Positions 34,501-49,500 of a stretch of DNA of 64,000 nt are shown here, in pieces. The stretch lies in assembly GCA_964023275.1 (NCBI GenBank), contig OZ029915.1:21728775-21792774 (forward strand). Direction: 5' to 3'. This DNA comes from Norana najaformis (Eukaryota; Annelida; Clitellata; Crassiclitellata; Hormogastridae). The notes below the pieces were generated by a model, which had not been told where the DNA came from, searched no databases, and saw only the letters and a program-made list of their open reading frames with translations. Position 1 is the first letter of the stretch; each line of letters opens with the position of its first letter. The translations under genes were made by a program, and so were the position numbers.

Positions 34501-37500
34501 TCTTTCACAGCATCTGGTATGTAATACCAGATTCCTTAAAGCTTTCACTAAACCAGAAAATTGCAGGTTAATCGGTCAGCAACTAAACTGGCGGTTCAGA
34601 GGTATACGTGAAAGGCAAGGTGAACGAAACCTCTGCTTCAGTGACATCACTTATGCGAGACACAAAGTGTAATCTATGTATGGGGTATCTAGGTCTGGTT
34701 GGTGCTGGTTTCATGGAATGATTCACGTGCACTTGATGATGAGTTATGATCAGTGCTATCTACAGCTGCAGTGGTGAAAAGTTTACCTTTAAAGTTAATC
34801 GGGTTAACAGCCTGTTATTCTTTAAATCGCTTTCAAAGGTCAACAGCCAAATCAGATAAGCAACCTCTATACGGTCCTTTGACACACGCACACACATCGA
34901 AAAGTTTAACTATTAAAGATTTCATCGTAAAGGTGACCTGCATACTACGATTTATATACAAAGGTAGCGGTGTTTTCTGTTTCTTGTCATGTCATATACC
35001 ACCGAAGTGATTCTCAGTAGCGTAGCTAAGAGAGGGGGTGGTGCGGCCGCCCCTGAAGGCACTGGCTTATAGACGCAAAAACGAAAATTTTAAAGTCATT
35101 TTATTCACCTGCACCCAAAATTTCAATAATACTCACATGTCTCTCCCTCTTTCTCTCTCTCTCGTTCTATCTTGTTTTGAAACTTCCCCACCTTAGTGTT
35201 ATATATTTAAGCTTTTAGTTCATCTCTGTCAAAGTAGCTCTCTCAATCACTTTCTCATTCCCCCTTCTCTCTCATGCAGGATGAAATATTGCGCGTGTCA
35301 GATCAAAACTTCATTTTCTCTGTAGTTATGAATAAGATACTGTCAAAGGCCAAATTTATGACTGTTATAGTTTCAGTCACAAACCGTCAATTTCTAGTTG
35401 GTCCTATAAGGCATGAGGCCCTAGACAATCCCTTTGCTGACCTTCCCTAAGGCCAAAGCGGCCTTGGGGAAGCGAGGCGAGGCGAGGTGACGGCAAATAG
35501 GCTGTGGTAATAAGTCATATAGTCGTGGAATATATGTGATGTGCGCTATCCAATTATTTTTAGTTCATCAATCTGTGCGTATCGCTCGCCTTCATCAAAA
35601 ATGAAGCGACAGGAACTAAGGGATCTCTGTTTAGGAAATAGATTTGGTTTTCTCTGTAATGCTGAAGCCTTCAGAGTGACAAGAAAGACTAACAAACTTT
35701 GCTGACTTTTCATTTAAAAATGAAATAGGAGCTTCCAGCAATTTGACGACGTTCTCAAAGACGTTGCAGTTATCAAGGCTAGCTAAGTTTTGTTTTGAGA
35801 GTTGATGTCATAAAATTGTGTCATCGATTAATGTTCAACATTTTAAGTTTTTCTATAATTCTTTTCTTCGTTAAAATACAAGATTTCTATGGGGTGGCGA
35901 TTGCGCTGGTAACTATATTGTAATTAGCAGCCTAAAATTATGTTGTACACTGTTACACTATCTAAATTCCTGTTGTGCAACTGTTGCTGCTACAGTAAAA
36001 TAACTTCTAATGTGTCGGTGTCTAATGCACAAGGTATGAACCGATGGCGCACCAAAGCCAAGTCGCAATCAGGTCAATATTCAGATGGTCAGTCCACAAG
36101 ACAGAGAGGCAACCTATGGTGGATAAGCAATTTGAACCAGATAAGTTTTAAGTTGAGAACGAAACGACAGAAGCGACCTAGCAGGACGAACGAACACAGG
36201 GAACACTCCGCGTTACAAGGCTTTATTTTAGTTGGAAAGCATCCAGCAAACATCTGCCAGTGTCAAGAACGAGGTAGAGTGGTAATGCTCCAACAAACAG
36301 GCATGTTACCGATATTTAAATTTTGACACACAGGACAAATAGGTGATGCCTCAATAAATCCAAAAATGTTAAATGGCGGTCAGAAAACGCTAGCAAACGC
36401 CTAATACGTCTGGTTGTAACCCAATAAATTCGCCCAATTCGTCTAACTTATTATCTTCCAGTTTGAATTAAGTCATGCCTCTGGCTCATGAAAGTCTTAA
36501 AATATTTTTCCATAATGAAAAAAGTTGTATGCTTTATCCGCAGTCTGAACAATGCAAAAAAGCTATCGTTCTAACTGTTGAGCGGGACCGCTATCACCAT
36601 TAGAGCTTCCTCGTGGGTTGCATAGCTTGGCCAAGAACACACATATTTCGCATGATCGATGCAATGGTGAAAGATCAACATATTAGGACGCCATCTGGCG
36701 CCATGAAGATTTAGATTAACACGCGAACCTCTTGTTCTATGCATCGTAGAACAATGGGCCTTCAGATGCACTCGACATCACGCACCTGACATTAAAACAG
36801 ACGCACTGGCAATCGCCTGACAGACACCTGTTAGATGGCGGCAAATGTCTCTAGCGAAATTCAACGAGATCTCGATTCGCTCAATATTGCCTCAATCGTT
36901 TGGGAAAATATTTTATTCCCAACTCAATTGCAGTCGGTTGAGTTGCAATAAACTCACGAGCCTGTAAGAAACTCGTCACTAGACAAAATGTTATGTCTCA
37001 GTTGTTGTTGCCGCCATCTATGTCTGATTTTAATCAATAAACGAAACTTATTTCCGATTTTCTAGTATAGAGCATTGGAAGCGCTCAAACGATCGCACAT
37101 AATTCACTCGCATATCTACACACACTTTCATACAAAAATATATATTACATAAAATATACATATATAACGGTATCGGTATTAAATTGATATGCTCTCGTAC
37201 GTAGGTATATTTATATAGACCTAAATATGCCTGTAAATTATTTACAGACACTGACCTTATTAGTGGCCATTTCCCCGACCGATCTGTGAGTCTGCATAGT
37301 TTCTAGCTGATCTAGACACCACTCCAGTTCCTCCAGCGTTTCTTCCGCCAAATTATCATTCTGCTCCTCTAAAGTAACAATTAAATAAGTCCTTGACCGT
37401 ATAATTGTATACTAGTTTTAGCACCTTAAATTCTTTTAATATTTGGGTAGGGTAATTTTGCTATAATATTTTAAAAGCGAGATGTATTTTTGCACACTGT

Positions 37501-40500
37501 CGGATGAGGCTATTTACCCCTCTATATATATATATATTTCAACCAGTTTTGTTTTGTGCGATAAATTGGCATAGACTTGCATTAAAGGAAATTCTTGAAA
37601 TAACGAAAATCGTAATTATCTCATGATACCTATGTAGTAGGCCTACTTAGTTTGGAACTTAGCTTCACATTGATTCGAAAATTGTGCGTCTTTATATGAG
37701 GTGCGTCAATAACTGGCTTGGCGTGACGACTCCATATTCTGATCACGATGTAGTTGTTGCCAAATGCAGCTGTTGGCAGATGCAGCTGTGTCATATGCAG
37801 TTGTTGTCTGATGTGGGGATTATTAGGTGCAGTGTCTGATGCAGTTGTCGTGTGATGTAGTAGTTGACGCAGCTTTTGCCTTATGATCTTGGCTTTCCTC
37901 AGTGTTGCCCATCGAAGACAAATATTGCTCCTATTAATATTGCTCTATGGACATCAATTGTGGGCTACACTTGTCAAAATTAAGAAACGATAGAAATGGT
38001 ATTGGAAAATATGTCTGAGTCTTGGTCCGGTCTGGCATACATTAGCACACTCGAGCATAAACGACCATAAGCAACATTTAAAGGCGCAACCTCAATAGTA
38101 GTTATGACAGCGTGAAAGAACGAATAAATCAACGCAAAGGCAGAGGCTGGGGTTCTACTGAAACAAGCATTCAAACAGTTTCAGTGTTTTATATGGATCA
38201 CATTCTGTCCGAATGTCTTTATTCATAGTCTCCCCGTTTAATCACAAACAGATGAACGCTTTCTTTTCAGTTTCCTCCACATAAATGCATCAATCATACG
38301 TTTCTCAGTTTACTTAGCGTTTCTTACGCAATGCACTGCAGCACGTGTGCGGACTTCTGGCCGAGGGATAAATGAACTGCAAGCCTTCCACTACGACGCC
38401 TCGAATTAGATATTTCTCTGATATTTGCATTTTGTTATCAGGTCATGGGGAAAGTGATTAAAGGGTTTATAATTCTTTGAATAATTTGTGTCATTTTTGC
38501 GACTCAGCCAAAGTACTCAATGAGCCTCCGGAGTCCTATTAAAACAGCGTACAATAAACGCGCTGTGTAAACTGTGCAGTTTTTACATTAATACTTAATG
38601 TGTGCATTACTCATTTGCATGTATAGGCTGCGGTAGTAGTTCATGTTCCCCATGATGCTATTTCCATGTCACGACGTTTTTGGCCTAAATCGATCAACAA
38701 TAATAATTAGCAGGCTAACATGGCGGTTTACACTCCATCTACTTGTCAAAGCGGCGTCAAATATGTCATAGAGCCAAAATGTCGGTGAGGGCGTCCGGGC
38801 AGCAGGCGACCCGAGATGTATCAAACTGTCAAACAAAAGCACAGAATTAGGCGTCGGTCCTAGCGATCTTTTCCAAAATTTCATAGGAGAAGGTTTGGTA
38901 ATATAATAATAATAATAATAATAATAAATTTCTATAGCGCCGTGACACGGCCGAGGCCGAAGAAAAGGGAGAAAATTTAATCGCCTCTACCGAATTTTAA
39001 GTCAATCACTTTAGGGGTTTCGGATTTACAGGGGGTCAAATATCCACTTCCTATACTTGGCCTATATGGCCGTTCGTGTGGCTGCACTACTGCTCAGCAC
39101 GTGACTCGATTAAGTGACTGACTTGTGCGTTTTTGCGGCGCTGATCGGTTGGACGAGGAAACGCCAGAACGCTCCTGCACTGGACCATCTGTCTTCTTTG
39201 ATCTGAACCAAACGCATACTTCGAACCATAAAAATTAAAATCCATAAACAACAATACAGATATATTAAACATGCATACTATGTTGTATGTATAAACCTTA
39301 TCGATAATTGCGCAAAGAATCTGTATAATATTCAGTCAAATAAATTTATGAATAAGTATTAAAACATATATTTTAAAATATATACGCCTATATATAATAT
39401 ATATATTATACTATATATAATAATTTATGTTAGTATGAATGTAAAAGGAAATCATAATTCCATAGACACAAGTCTTCTACGAATTTAAGTTTAAAGGGTG
39501 AAGAGTTAACAAACGCTTGTGGAATTAATCGTTATAGTTATTTTCTGAAGGTTGTGTGTCTGTTATGTTTATACCTAAGTATCATCTCTAAGCAAGCATA
39601 TAAACGACTCAGGAACACGTGGCAAAGTCTGGTAAAGTATTTAATCCTGAGTTTACTTGTAGGATCAAAGTATCAAAGTTTCTGTAATATATTTGCGTGC
39701 GTCTTGTGCAGCGGACTAAAAATGTCGATGCTTTCATTCCTATATTGAATTAAAGTGAAATTCAAAGTCGAGGTCGCACAAAGGGCGGGAAGAAAGGAGG
39801 AGGAGATGGAGATAGAGGTGGATTTGTAGTTGAGGGAGCCGATGGATGTTGGCCGACTGACTGAATGACTTGCCCTCTAGTCGTGGAGAGTCGAGACGGA
39901 GGTAAGAAGGAGGCGGAGTAGCATTAGGATTGAAATGAGTAGGAGGAATAAGAGAGCAACGCAGGAGACATGCGCTGACCGAACGATGCTGTATGAGTGG
40001 GGGTTCTGGCCTAGAAGTCATCTGTCGAATGTCAGTCGGACACAGAGAGTGACGTAGACAGTCAGAGACAGAAACACAGACAGAGACAGAGTGGCAAAAA
40101 CAGAGAGAGAGAAGACAACATAAATAGAAACTGAAGCAGAAGAAGAGAAAAGAAGCAGAAGAATTTATACAGAGACAGGGATGCAAGGAGAGACAGACAA
40201 AACGGAGGAAGAGAAAGTGTGGTATAAACAGAGGCAGAGGCAGACTGGTAGAAATGGAGACAGAAGAGACACGTATAGAAACAGAAGTACAAGAAGAGAA
40301 GCATAAGCAGAAGGACAGGTACTAAAACAGAGGCAGAGAAGGAGTGGCAGACACAAAGGAAGAGGACGAGATACACAGAGAACAAAGACAGAAAGAGACA
40401 ACGTCTGCTGTGTAGATGGCGTTGACAGCTGCAATGCAGAGACATGATCAGAACAACCGCCAATCTCAGCGACCGTCGACCAATCGACATGACGAATTAA

Positions 40501-43500
40501 TTCGGCTGATTTAATCAGAATCGTTGACTTTCAAATCAGCAGAAGAATTCCTTTGTCTCCACTAGATGTCTCTCGTTCTGTCTGCCTTGGAACTAAAGAC
40601 GTGCTTTTTCACTTCTGCTGACCGATCGCCATCTGCCTCTCGCCTCCTCGTCTGTTTTTCCTTTCCGTTCTCCTCTCCTTTCTCTCTTACTTCTGGCTTA
40701 GCTCTGTTGAGTGGCCTCGTCATAAAATGGATCGTTACACACGAGTTTAGTAACTGAACTTCGGTACGATAGTGTTTGGACGAAAAAGAGGTAGTTGCAC
40801 TTCTGCATGTTTTTGTATATGATTGCAAACTCGGATTTCTTTTTCCCCTCTCTTTCGTAATAGAAATTGGATTGAAACTAGACTGTGTGTACCTGTACTG
40901 TCCGATGTCATCGATGCTTCCTTCCGCTCTGCTTCCGTGCATTATAGCACATGATATTTTGCAATACAGGAGTCTCAAACAACTGTAGGCCTAATTCATG
41001 AATTTAAGTTTTTAATATTAGATGGTTACCTAATTCAGTGTTCCGCATTCAACCGATAAACTTTGCATTTTATGAATCGGTCGAGCCATGCACATGCAAG
41101 CCCAGCATCGAAAGTCATTGTGTTCGGCCATATTTTTCGTGTTCAGATAGTATTATCTAGAAGTCCATTTCTTTTTTGTGTGGCTTCATTTTAAAACTGC
41201 AACTAATAGGGCCAAGCTTGGCACAAGTAGATTTTGATTTGCGTATGTCCAGTGTAACTGATGCTCCCTTCTGCTCTGATCCGTTCACATCGTTCTACCA
41301 GCTCTTTAATGTGGTTCTTTCTCTGTCAGATCTAATAATGGGTTGTTTTATGGGGCCACAGCAGCGCCCTCTCGCAGGACACGGTTGACATTCGATGAAG
41401 ACTGGATTGTGCGACTGGTCGCCGAGAAGCGCCATCTATTGTTTGATTCTAGTGCCACAATATCATTAAGTTCATGGCGACTGTTTGTATCGGTTCGATT
41501 AGACTCAGACAGATCGCATGGCTGTCACTTAACTTAATAGGGTTTCACTAATTAGACTGAAGTGAGGTGGGAACAGACGGCACGTGACTTAATTGCACTG
41601 AATGATTTCATTTTCATCACTGATACGTTAACTGAGCTTCTTTGTGTCATCGCAGCACTGAACTTAATTATTAATTCAGTTTGGTATATTAAAACAAAAA
41701 GGCGATTTATTGAACTGCATTTCATTTATTGCCGAAGCAGTCTTCGCATTTTGCGTAGGCATTTGTAACCTAACAGAATGGGGAGTTAGTGGACTTTTTA
41801 TAGGCCTCTCAATACACTGACCTAAATGCGCTTAGGACATTTAAACCGTATAGTTTCTTGACCTGACACTTTATCTAAAAAGCAAGTGAGCGTAGATCCT
41901 ATAAGGGACATGTCATGCCAAAGAAAAAAATAGACTAGTCATAGCAGTTGATGATATAGCGCCTTTCTGGGTTATACACGTGACAGTCGGTCTTGCATAA
42001 TCGACTCATCTGAGTCACATAATGGATTGAAAGTGTTGATGCCAAGGATGTTTACCTGGGCTTCAGCTGCACATTAGTCAGCGCTATGTAGTTCGATCGG
42101 ACGTTGCGCAGACTCTGCAGAATCTGCGCAAATGGAGTTACGATCATATTATCACTCTGCCTAAAAATGAAGAAGACATGCAGGCAAGCGATTAACCCTA
42201 ACATACCTCAAACAATGTCGTCTTTGCCTACATAACTATTTCACCTCAAAAGTTGCACTACTATTGAATGATCAGAATAATAGTTGATTGGCTTCGCAAC
42301 GAGTCATGTTCAAATAGGTTGTTTTATTACTAGTACTAGAATGGGGTGATGCTGATGAAGACAATAATAATGCCGATGGTGACGGTAAAACGCTACCGAA
42401 GATGACAGCGATAACAACGAAAGTGACGAAGACAAAGACGAATGCTGTTCATGTGATGAATAAGACATTGCTGATTGCGATGGAATGCGTTGATCGATGA
42501 ACGACAAAAAGCAAAGAACATCTTTGATCACGAAACGATTTGCGAAGCTGGGCGACTCGGTGACAGGTAACAGCAAAGACTCAACAGTCACCGATGATCA
42601 TCAATTACGCGAGCACCGCTGTCTACATGTGGAGTAGCCTACTTGTAGAACTTACATCCAAATGCCTCTCCCCATCTCTCGTCCTCCCACTCTTTCTCCA
42701 TCTCTCTCTCCCAGCGTCTCTCTCTCTCTTTACCCCTATCTCTCTTACCCTGTCTTTATGTCTTCATCCATCGTTCGTGTTTTCCTTCTTTAAATCGCTC
42801 CCTTCCTTCCATCCCTTCCAGTGTCTCTCTCACTTCCTCTATCTCTCTCTAGTGTCTCTCTCTACATTTATGTCTTATTGTCTCTCTCTGTCTCTTCATG
42901 TCTGTCTTTCTAGCTCTCTGGCTCTCCATCAATCTCTCCTCCATTCCATCCCTCCCTTCCTCCCTCCTTCCCTCCCTGCAACTCTCCATATCTCTCTCTC
43001 TAAATATATATTTGTAGTATGAATGCACATATTTGTTTCTCTACGTGTGCTTTTCTCTCTGTCTCTGTATTTATCTCACTTTTTCTCTCTTTATTCTCCG
43101 TTCCGTTAACCTAACTCTTTGTACCTTTGTAACTCTCTCTTTTTATTATGACAGCAACTCAAGAAAAAAACAGAAGTTTTAACGCATAGTTAGTTTAAGT
43201 CAGTCCTCCATCATTTTAATGGTCTGTTTATCAGTTTCTCTTAAAGTTTCTCTCAGCCCCAACTCAGTTGTCCAATCCGTTTGATGCCAGTGATGGTGCT
43301 GTACACATCTCTCCCTCCCATTCCAGTCTCTGTGCATTCTCTCAGTGTCTCCGTCGCCATACTGGGTCGTATGTGTGCAGCAGAAGCTGCAAACCGCAGC
43401 GATTTATTCTGACCGAAGTTGGTTTCATGAGAATGAATCATGTTCGTCCGTTGTCGTCGATGGCAAACGAACGACGCCGATGCTTCACTATAATAGTCGG

Positions 43501-46500
43501 CGTCTACAGGTGTCTCTCCGACAGAGCCATCGGTCAAAAGAAGGACGGCCAACCATGGCACCCAACTCCAACGCACGAAGCTGCTTTTACTGTCCGTGAC
43601 TTTTTCTCCTCGCGGTCAAAAAGTTAGTCAGATAACTCATGCGACCTGTCGACGCTGCGTTTCACCTCTGCACTCGGGGTTCGAATTCTAGTGCATCAAC
43701 TCTTATTTGCGAAAGAAAGGAATAGTTGTCTTGGCTTTGTGAATGTGTTTTTGTTGCAGTCGGCAACGACGGCGACAACGACGACGATGACAACAACAAC
43801 AACGATGATGATGATGATGATGATGATAATAATAATAATAATAATAGCAATAATAATAATAGCAACAACAGCAGTAGTAGTAGTAGTAGTACTCACAGGT
43901 CGCTTGATATGGAGATGTTTCTTGAGATGCTTTTCGGAATGAGGGCAAAGTCATTGTCCGACGTACGATAAAGGAAAGATTCGCGACGCTGAGGAAATGT
44001 CGGCGGAAGCTGAAGCCCAGTTCCGATGCGAGAAACTTCCAGAGGACTCTTAACACTCGATCCATTTCTAGCATCGAAGCTGTAAAGGAAAACATGCCCG
44101 ATTCAGCGAAGCATTCGGCGATCGGGGAAGGTCATCGCCCGTTTAATACCCTAATTGTGTGGTTGCAGATATAAAAAGAATTAAGCTGAACGGCAAGTAA
44201 GCCAACAACATGCTTTAAAGAGTACAACCTTTCTTTGCCAAAATACAAGGGTGGGCAATAAATTCTAACGACGAACGCGGATTCGAATTCGAGCGCAAAG
44301 TTTCAAGACCGAAGAGTCAGCCGTCAACGACGATATAACACGGCAAATTATTTAGAACAAAAATAACAAAGTTCAACAAAGACGTTTACAGCGAAAGATG
44401 TAAACTCTAATGCTGAAATTAGTAATCTTTCTATAACTTCTGTAGTGCCGACATCTATGGTGTCTCTTCTGCCAGAGACATGTATGGTCTATTGTTTTGA
44501 ATGGAGTGCGGTTTGAAATGAGTGCGTATACAGTCTATAAATTAACGTTCTAAACTGTATCTGGGGTCCCCGACAGAATTTTATCCAAAGCATATTGAAA
44601 GCGGGGCACAAACAGTCGCTGCCAAAACCCTTGATAATCAGTTCTTTGTTCTGCGAGTCATTTGATATTTATGAAACACGAGTGTTTATTTCGAAACACT
44701 GGTTCAATTCAACTTTCAACTTTGCAGTGAACATTTGTTTGAGTTATTCTGTGGCTCCTCTGTATTTGGTTTAATGAAGATTGATGGGCAGTTGGAACCG
44801 TTGAAAAGTCTTCGAAATGTGACCAGTTATCGACCAGATGGACGATGCATGAAGTCAACATAGGCCATGGAGTGGCATCAATCACTCGAAAGTCGTTTCT
44901 GACAATTTACACGGTTCGTTTTGGCCGGCCAGAATTTATGGATATTGGTCATCTGCAGTGTATCATCAGCCCTCCAAGTTCCAATTATCGCATTCACTGG
45001 ACTTTCTAGTGGACTTCAGTTCCCAGTTATGACTCAGACAGAAATACCATTTCATTCTGTAAGAATCCAATTGCACTTTTCACAATAATGACTATTTATC
45101 AATGAAAAATGTTACGTGTTTACTAATTAACTTGTTACGCAGACATTTGTGTCAGTAGTCAGACTTTGTCTGGGCTTAGGCAGCCGCTTTTGTGAGCGCT
45201 ACTTAAAGTCTTATAGAACTTTATATAATATGCCCATAATACATAAATGACAAGGCAGTAAACTGTCAAGAACGACAGACCGATGTCCTTATATATACCA
45301 TATGTGGGATTCTGCGTTTACCTACTAACATGTATGCATTTCTTGTCGACATAGGAACACTCTTTCGCTTGGGCAGGACTAGAAGCACTTGCTAAAAGAT
45401 GTCTTTAACAGGGGGTTAATAAATGCTCTGAATGAATCAATGAATAAATAAATGAGATTATGTGAAAAATTGGATAGGTCTTCTATGCATTTTCCATGCA
45501 ATCTCTCTAACCCTCTGCATCCGTATAATATGTCAAAGGCCACAAAGCAGGTCTTTGTATAAATCGTAGCATCCGCGCAGTGCAATGATCCCGTTGTATG
45601 AAATATTTATTTTAATAATTTCTTCTTAGTTCATTTACGTATTTTTAGCCCTCCTGTCACATATATTGTGAACAATTCTTTTATGCTTAATTAACGAAAA
45701 CGCTAGATTGTGAGTGTTCATCGCAAGTTCAAAAACCAGTTAAAGATTAAGGTAAAATAGTTGATAAAAATCCTGAAAATAAAAACATTTCAGCGATATT
45801 TATAACTGGTTATTCTCAATAAAAGGAAGTGTGGAATTACTTGATGCAGGCTGAAGAAAATTGACTCTAATCAATGAATTGCGAGAAACGCCGAAAGCGC
45901 TTGCTAGGTACGAGATGAATGCGCCTTGACTGCAAATTTGGACAGACAGAAAAACTGTTCGGTAGGTTCAACGGCGGCAGAGGGCAGAATCTTTGTTCGC
46001 AAGCGCCTCAGTTGTAGCACTTAGAAAATAACATGTCGCCTTTGAAAAAGATTTCTCGGATGCTTCTATCTGCACATTTCTGCTCTGCCTTCCTCTGCGG
46101 TGATCTGTCCGTCCGGCTGCTTTAGCATCTCTCTCTGTCTGTGGACCTGATTGATATTCTGCCAGACTGTCCTTTTGCGTATGCATGTTTGTTTAGTTGT
46201 ATGCATGTCCGTTCGTATGTCAGTCTGTGTCTACCTGTCTGTCTGAGTCCCTGCTTAATTCTTTATCTTACTCTCAAGCGAATCTAATTTCATACGAGAT
46301 TACAATGTGCAAGAGATCGCAGGAATAGTTTTATAAAATGTACAAGGGACGTTTGGAGTTTATTAAGAAAAATTCTGCTGCAGTTCGTTCATTACATCTC
46401 AAACATAACAAGGACTAAGATCGCTTTCCAAGCCATTTTATACGGTGCTTGATGATTTCATAAAAAAATAATTAATAGCAGTACTAACAGTAATAATGAA

Positions 46501-49500
46501 TACTAAAATATTACTAGAATATTACTATATTTATATTAACATTCTAAAACCATTATTGATTCATTATGAATATGTTTTTGTTATAATAATATTAGCCTAG
46601 TAATAATAATAGTTTTATTATTACTATTATCATCATCCTCATCATCACATTTATAAATCTTGTTGTTATTATTATCACTATTATTATTTTTCATAAGATG
46701 TCAAAATTAGCCTGACATTAGTCTCCAAACCAAAATATCTGCAGACAATTAAAGCTTTTGAAACTGACAGATGATTGAAGAAACTTTGGAAAGCTCAGAG
46801 TTCTGATGAGCAGATGGCACATTATTACAGTTAGAGCAAATATGAATTTAGAAAAGACAGAGGAACGAATTCTATCTAGATTAGCAAAAGAAGCCTTCAC
46901 TACGGCAGAACATCCAACTATTCTGCCTGTATCACAAAAATGCAAATGATAGAGTGTAGTAGAGGCTATTATTAGACTTCAAGAAAAGAAGATTAATGAG
47001 AAATTTTTACATATGCCAGAAGGTCATGACAATGATAGAAGGCGAACTCTCACTTCCGGGCAACTGAGGGATTGTGTATTTGGTCGCTCTTAACATCACT
47101 GTTATTTTTCATCTAGGAAACAGTGTAAGAACTGGCTGATCAAATAACAGCTGGAAGGACGCAGCTTGGCAGAAGGCGCCAAGGCTTGCTGACGACCAAG
47201 CAATTGTTAATAATTAATCAAGCAGGACTCAGAAGAACGAGAAGCCGTTTTTGGTATAAAAATGCGTAATAACGCAGAAAGATTATAACAATTAGTGGAT
47301 GATACGAACAGTCGAGAAAATGAATACAAATGGTAAGACGATAAAGCAGGTCAAGAGGCATTACGCAAGGCGCAGAAGGTCCTTGGAAAACAAGTCTACC
47401 TGTCTAACGGTTTACGAATTCAGACGTCATGTGCTTTGATTATGATGTCACATGTTTCTCATATCAGATTATGTTAGGTTATACTATTATTGTTATTGGA
47501 TCACATTATGTCAGATCAGATAAGATATAATTGTCGAAGGTGCAATCGTGTGGCTCAAGGTTCTTTGTCGTTCAATGTAATCGAACACAGATACAGTACG
47601 GTGCAACGTTGTTCATTAACGGTGTCAAAGTCTGAATTTAACAAACCATGGACGACAATATATTTCCTTCCTGACCAAAGAGTATTTTATTTTTCAAGCT
47701 GACAAATATGTAGTCTATAAAACGGTCACTTTAAGAAACTTCCTAAGTTGTACGCTAAAAGTCATGGCGTCACATTATCTGCCGCACAACATCGCGCATA
47801 GCAAGAAAACGGTTACAGTTGAAGACAACTGATTCCATTAATACTGCTATTGCGTTATCCAATTAAGCATGTTGGCCAGAGTTCGCCTGGGACAACAGGT
47901 CCTTCCATTGGATTCAATCAACTTCACGACGCCAAGAAGAAAATTAAAGCAATTACAGAAGCCACGGGTAAGACCACTTATTTAGCCTTCAAACAGACAT
48001 CAGTGCGGCATCGCTCGGGAATGTTCGCCTGTAGCCGACGGTTTCGCTAATTGGCTGCAGCCAGCAATTCGACTCTGTGCATGTCAATTAGTTTCGCCAA
48101 GAAACTGTTCATGTTTAGCAGAAAGAAGCAGAGAAAGGAGAAGAAATGAAAAGGAAAATTCAGAAAGTAAAATGATAAGAAGAGGACGCGGTGGAATAAG
48201 AAGAAGATCAACAATAGGAAGCATATGATGATTGTAGAAAAGGAGTATCTAATCTAATTCAGTTCAGTCTATCATTAGCTTCTACTGCGCCAGTGTTATG
48301 ATGCACCGGATATCAGTCGATGGCCGCAGAGTGAGGAGAGGCGAACTGCAGCCGAGATTCTACAAGACAACGATGGCAACAGGAAGACATCGGATGGGAA
48401 ATCCAATCTTGCGCAGACAGGTATTTAGTCGTCATCTATAATCCAATACAGTATCAACATATATCGAAACTGCCTGTGAACAGAGCTTCAAATTCTTGGG
48501 TCTGAAACTGGAAAGTATGAATGAATATAAGGTGAAAAACCAAAGCAGTTAGATGTGAAGAAGGAAAAGAGCGATAGAGCATGGTGTCCATAGTGGAATG
48601 TTTACAATTAGAAACAAACTTCACGCATATGCAGGAAGTCCAATTGACTTCAAGATGACCTGATGTCTTGAAAATATTGGTTAGCATCATTCTTTTATAG
48701 CACCGACTACTTGAAGAATAGGCCGAAGTGAGAATAGAATCTTGCCATCAGATAATATTGTTGGAGCAATAGAAAAACACTAAGGAGCTTCGACCGTAGA
48801 TTAACTATGCAGACTAATGGCTGACTATGTGCATAACTTAATCCTCAACTCAATTTTTAAGCATATTAGAAAGTTTTTGTGACGAGCGGAAAGTTAATTT
48901 CTCCCGAGGGCTGTTTTTTCCCTTTCCAGCATTTGCTTTTCTGCATTTCGACCAGACTGATTCCGAACTACAGGTTTACGACTGGTGTCACTAGCATCAG
49001 CCATCAGTTGGTGTTAGCACATCAAAACGGTGGCGCTACAAAAGTTTAATATTAGATTAGATTGCACTAGCTTATATTAGGTGAGGTTAGATCAGATCAT
49101 ACGAGGTAAGGTCAGATTAAATTAGATGACTGTGTTCGGATCAGATTAGAGTTGATTACACAAATGCAATGTAGGCCTATAGCAGAGGCAGTTTAGAGTT
49201 TAGAGTTCCCTTTGCGTTGTCCACTAGAGTTATTATCTGAATGCAACGAATAATTCAATCAACTGCGCGGTGAGGACAAAAAAATTTGTTACGCTAATCA
49301 AAAGTTACCCATTACCAAACAATCACTAAGTCAATCATCAGTCGATTCTGTAGTCAATCGTTTAATGCAATAGAGCTAATAAACACAGCCTGATTTCGAG
49401 ATTCGAAAGAGAGGGAACGAGTCTTGGTAGAGGTTATTCGAAGGTCGTCTTACCAGATCCAGGAATGTCTTCGCGGACCACTTGGATCGACATCGAGTAA

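Noticed and set aside
43253..43576. Minus-strand frame with a signal-peptide-like start
   Set aside because: The start codon is GTG, there is no splice support, and the opposite strand is equally open in GC-richer sequence.
43670..43700. tRNA B-box-like GGGTTCGAATTC
   Set aside because: No matching T-stem, anticodon arm or acceptor stem around it.
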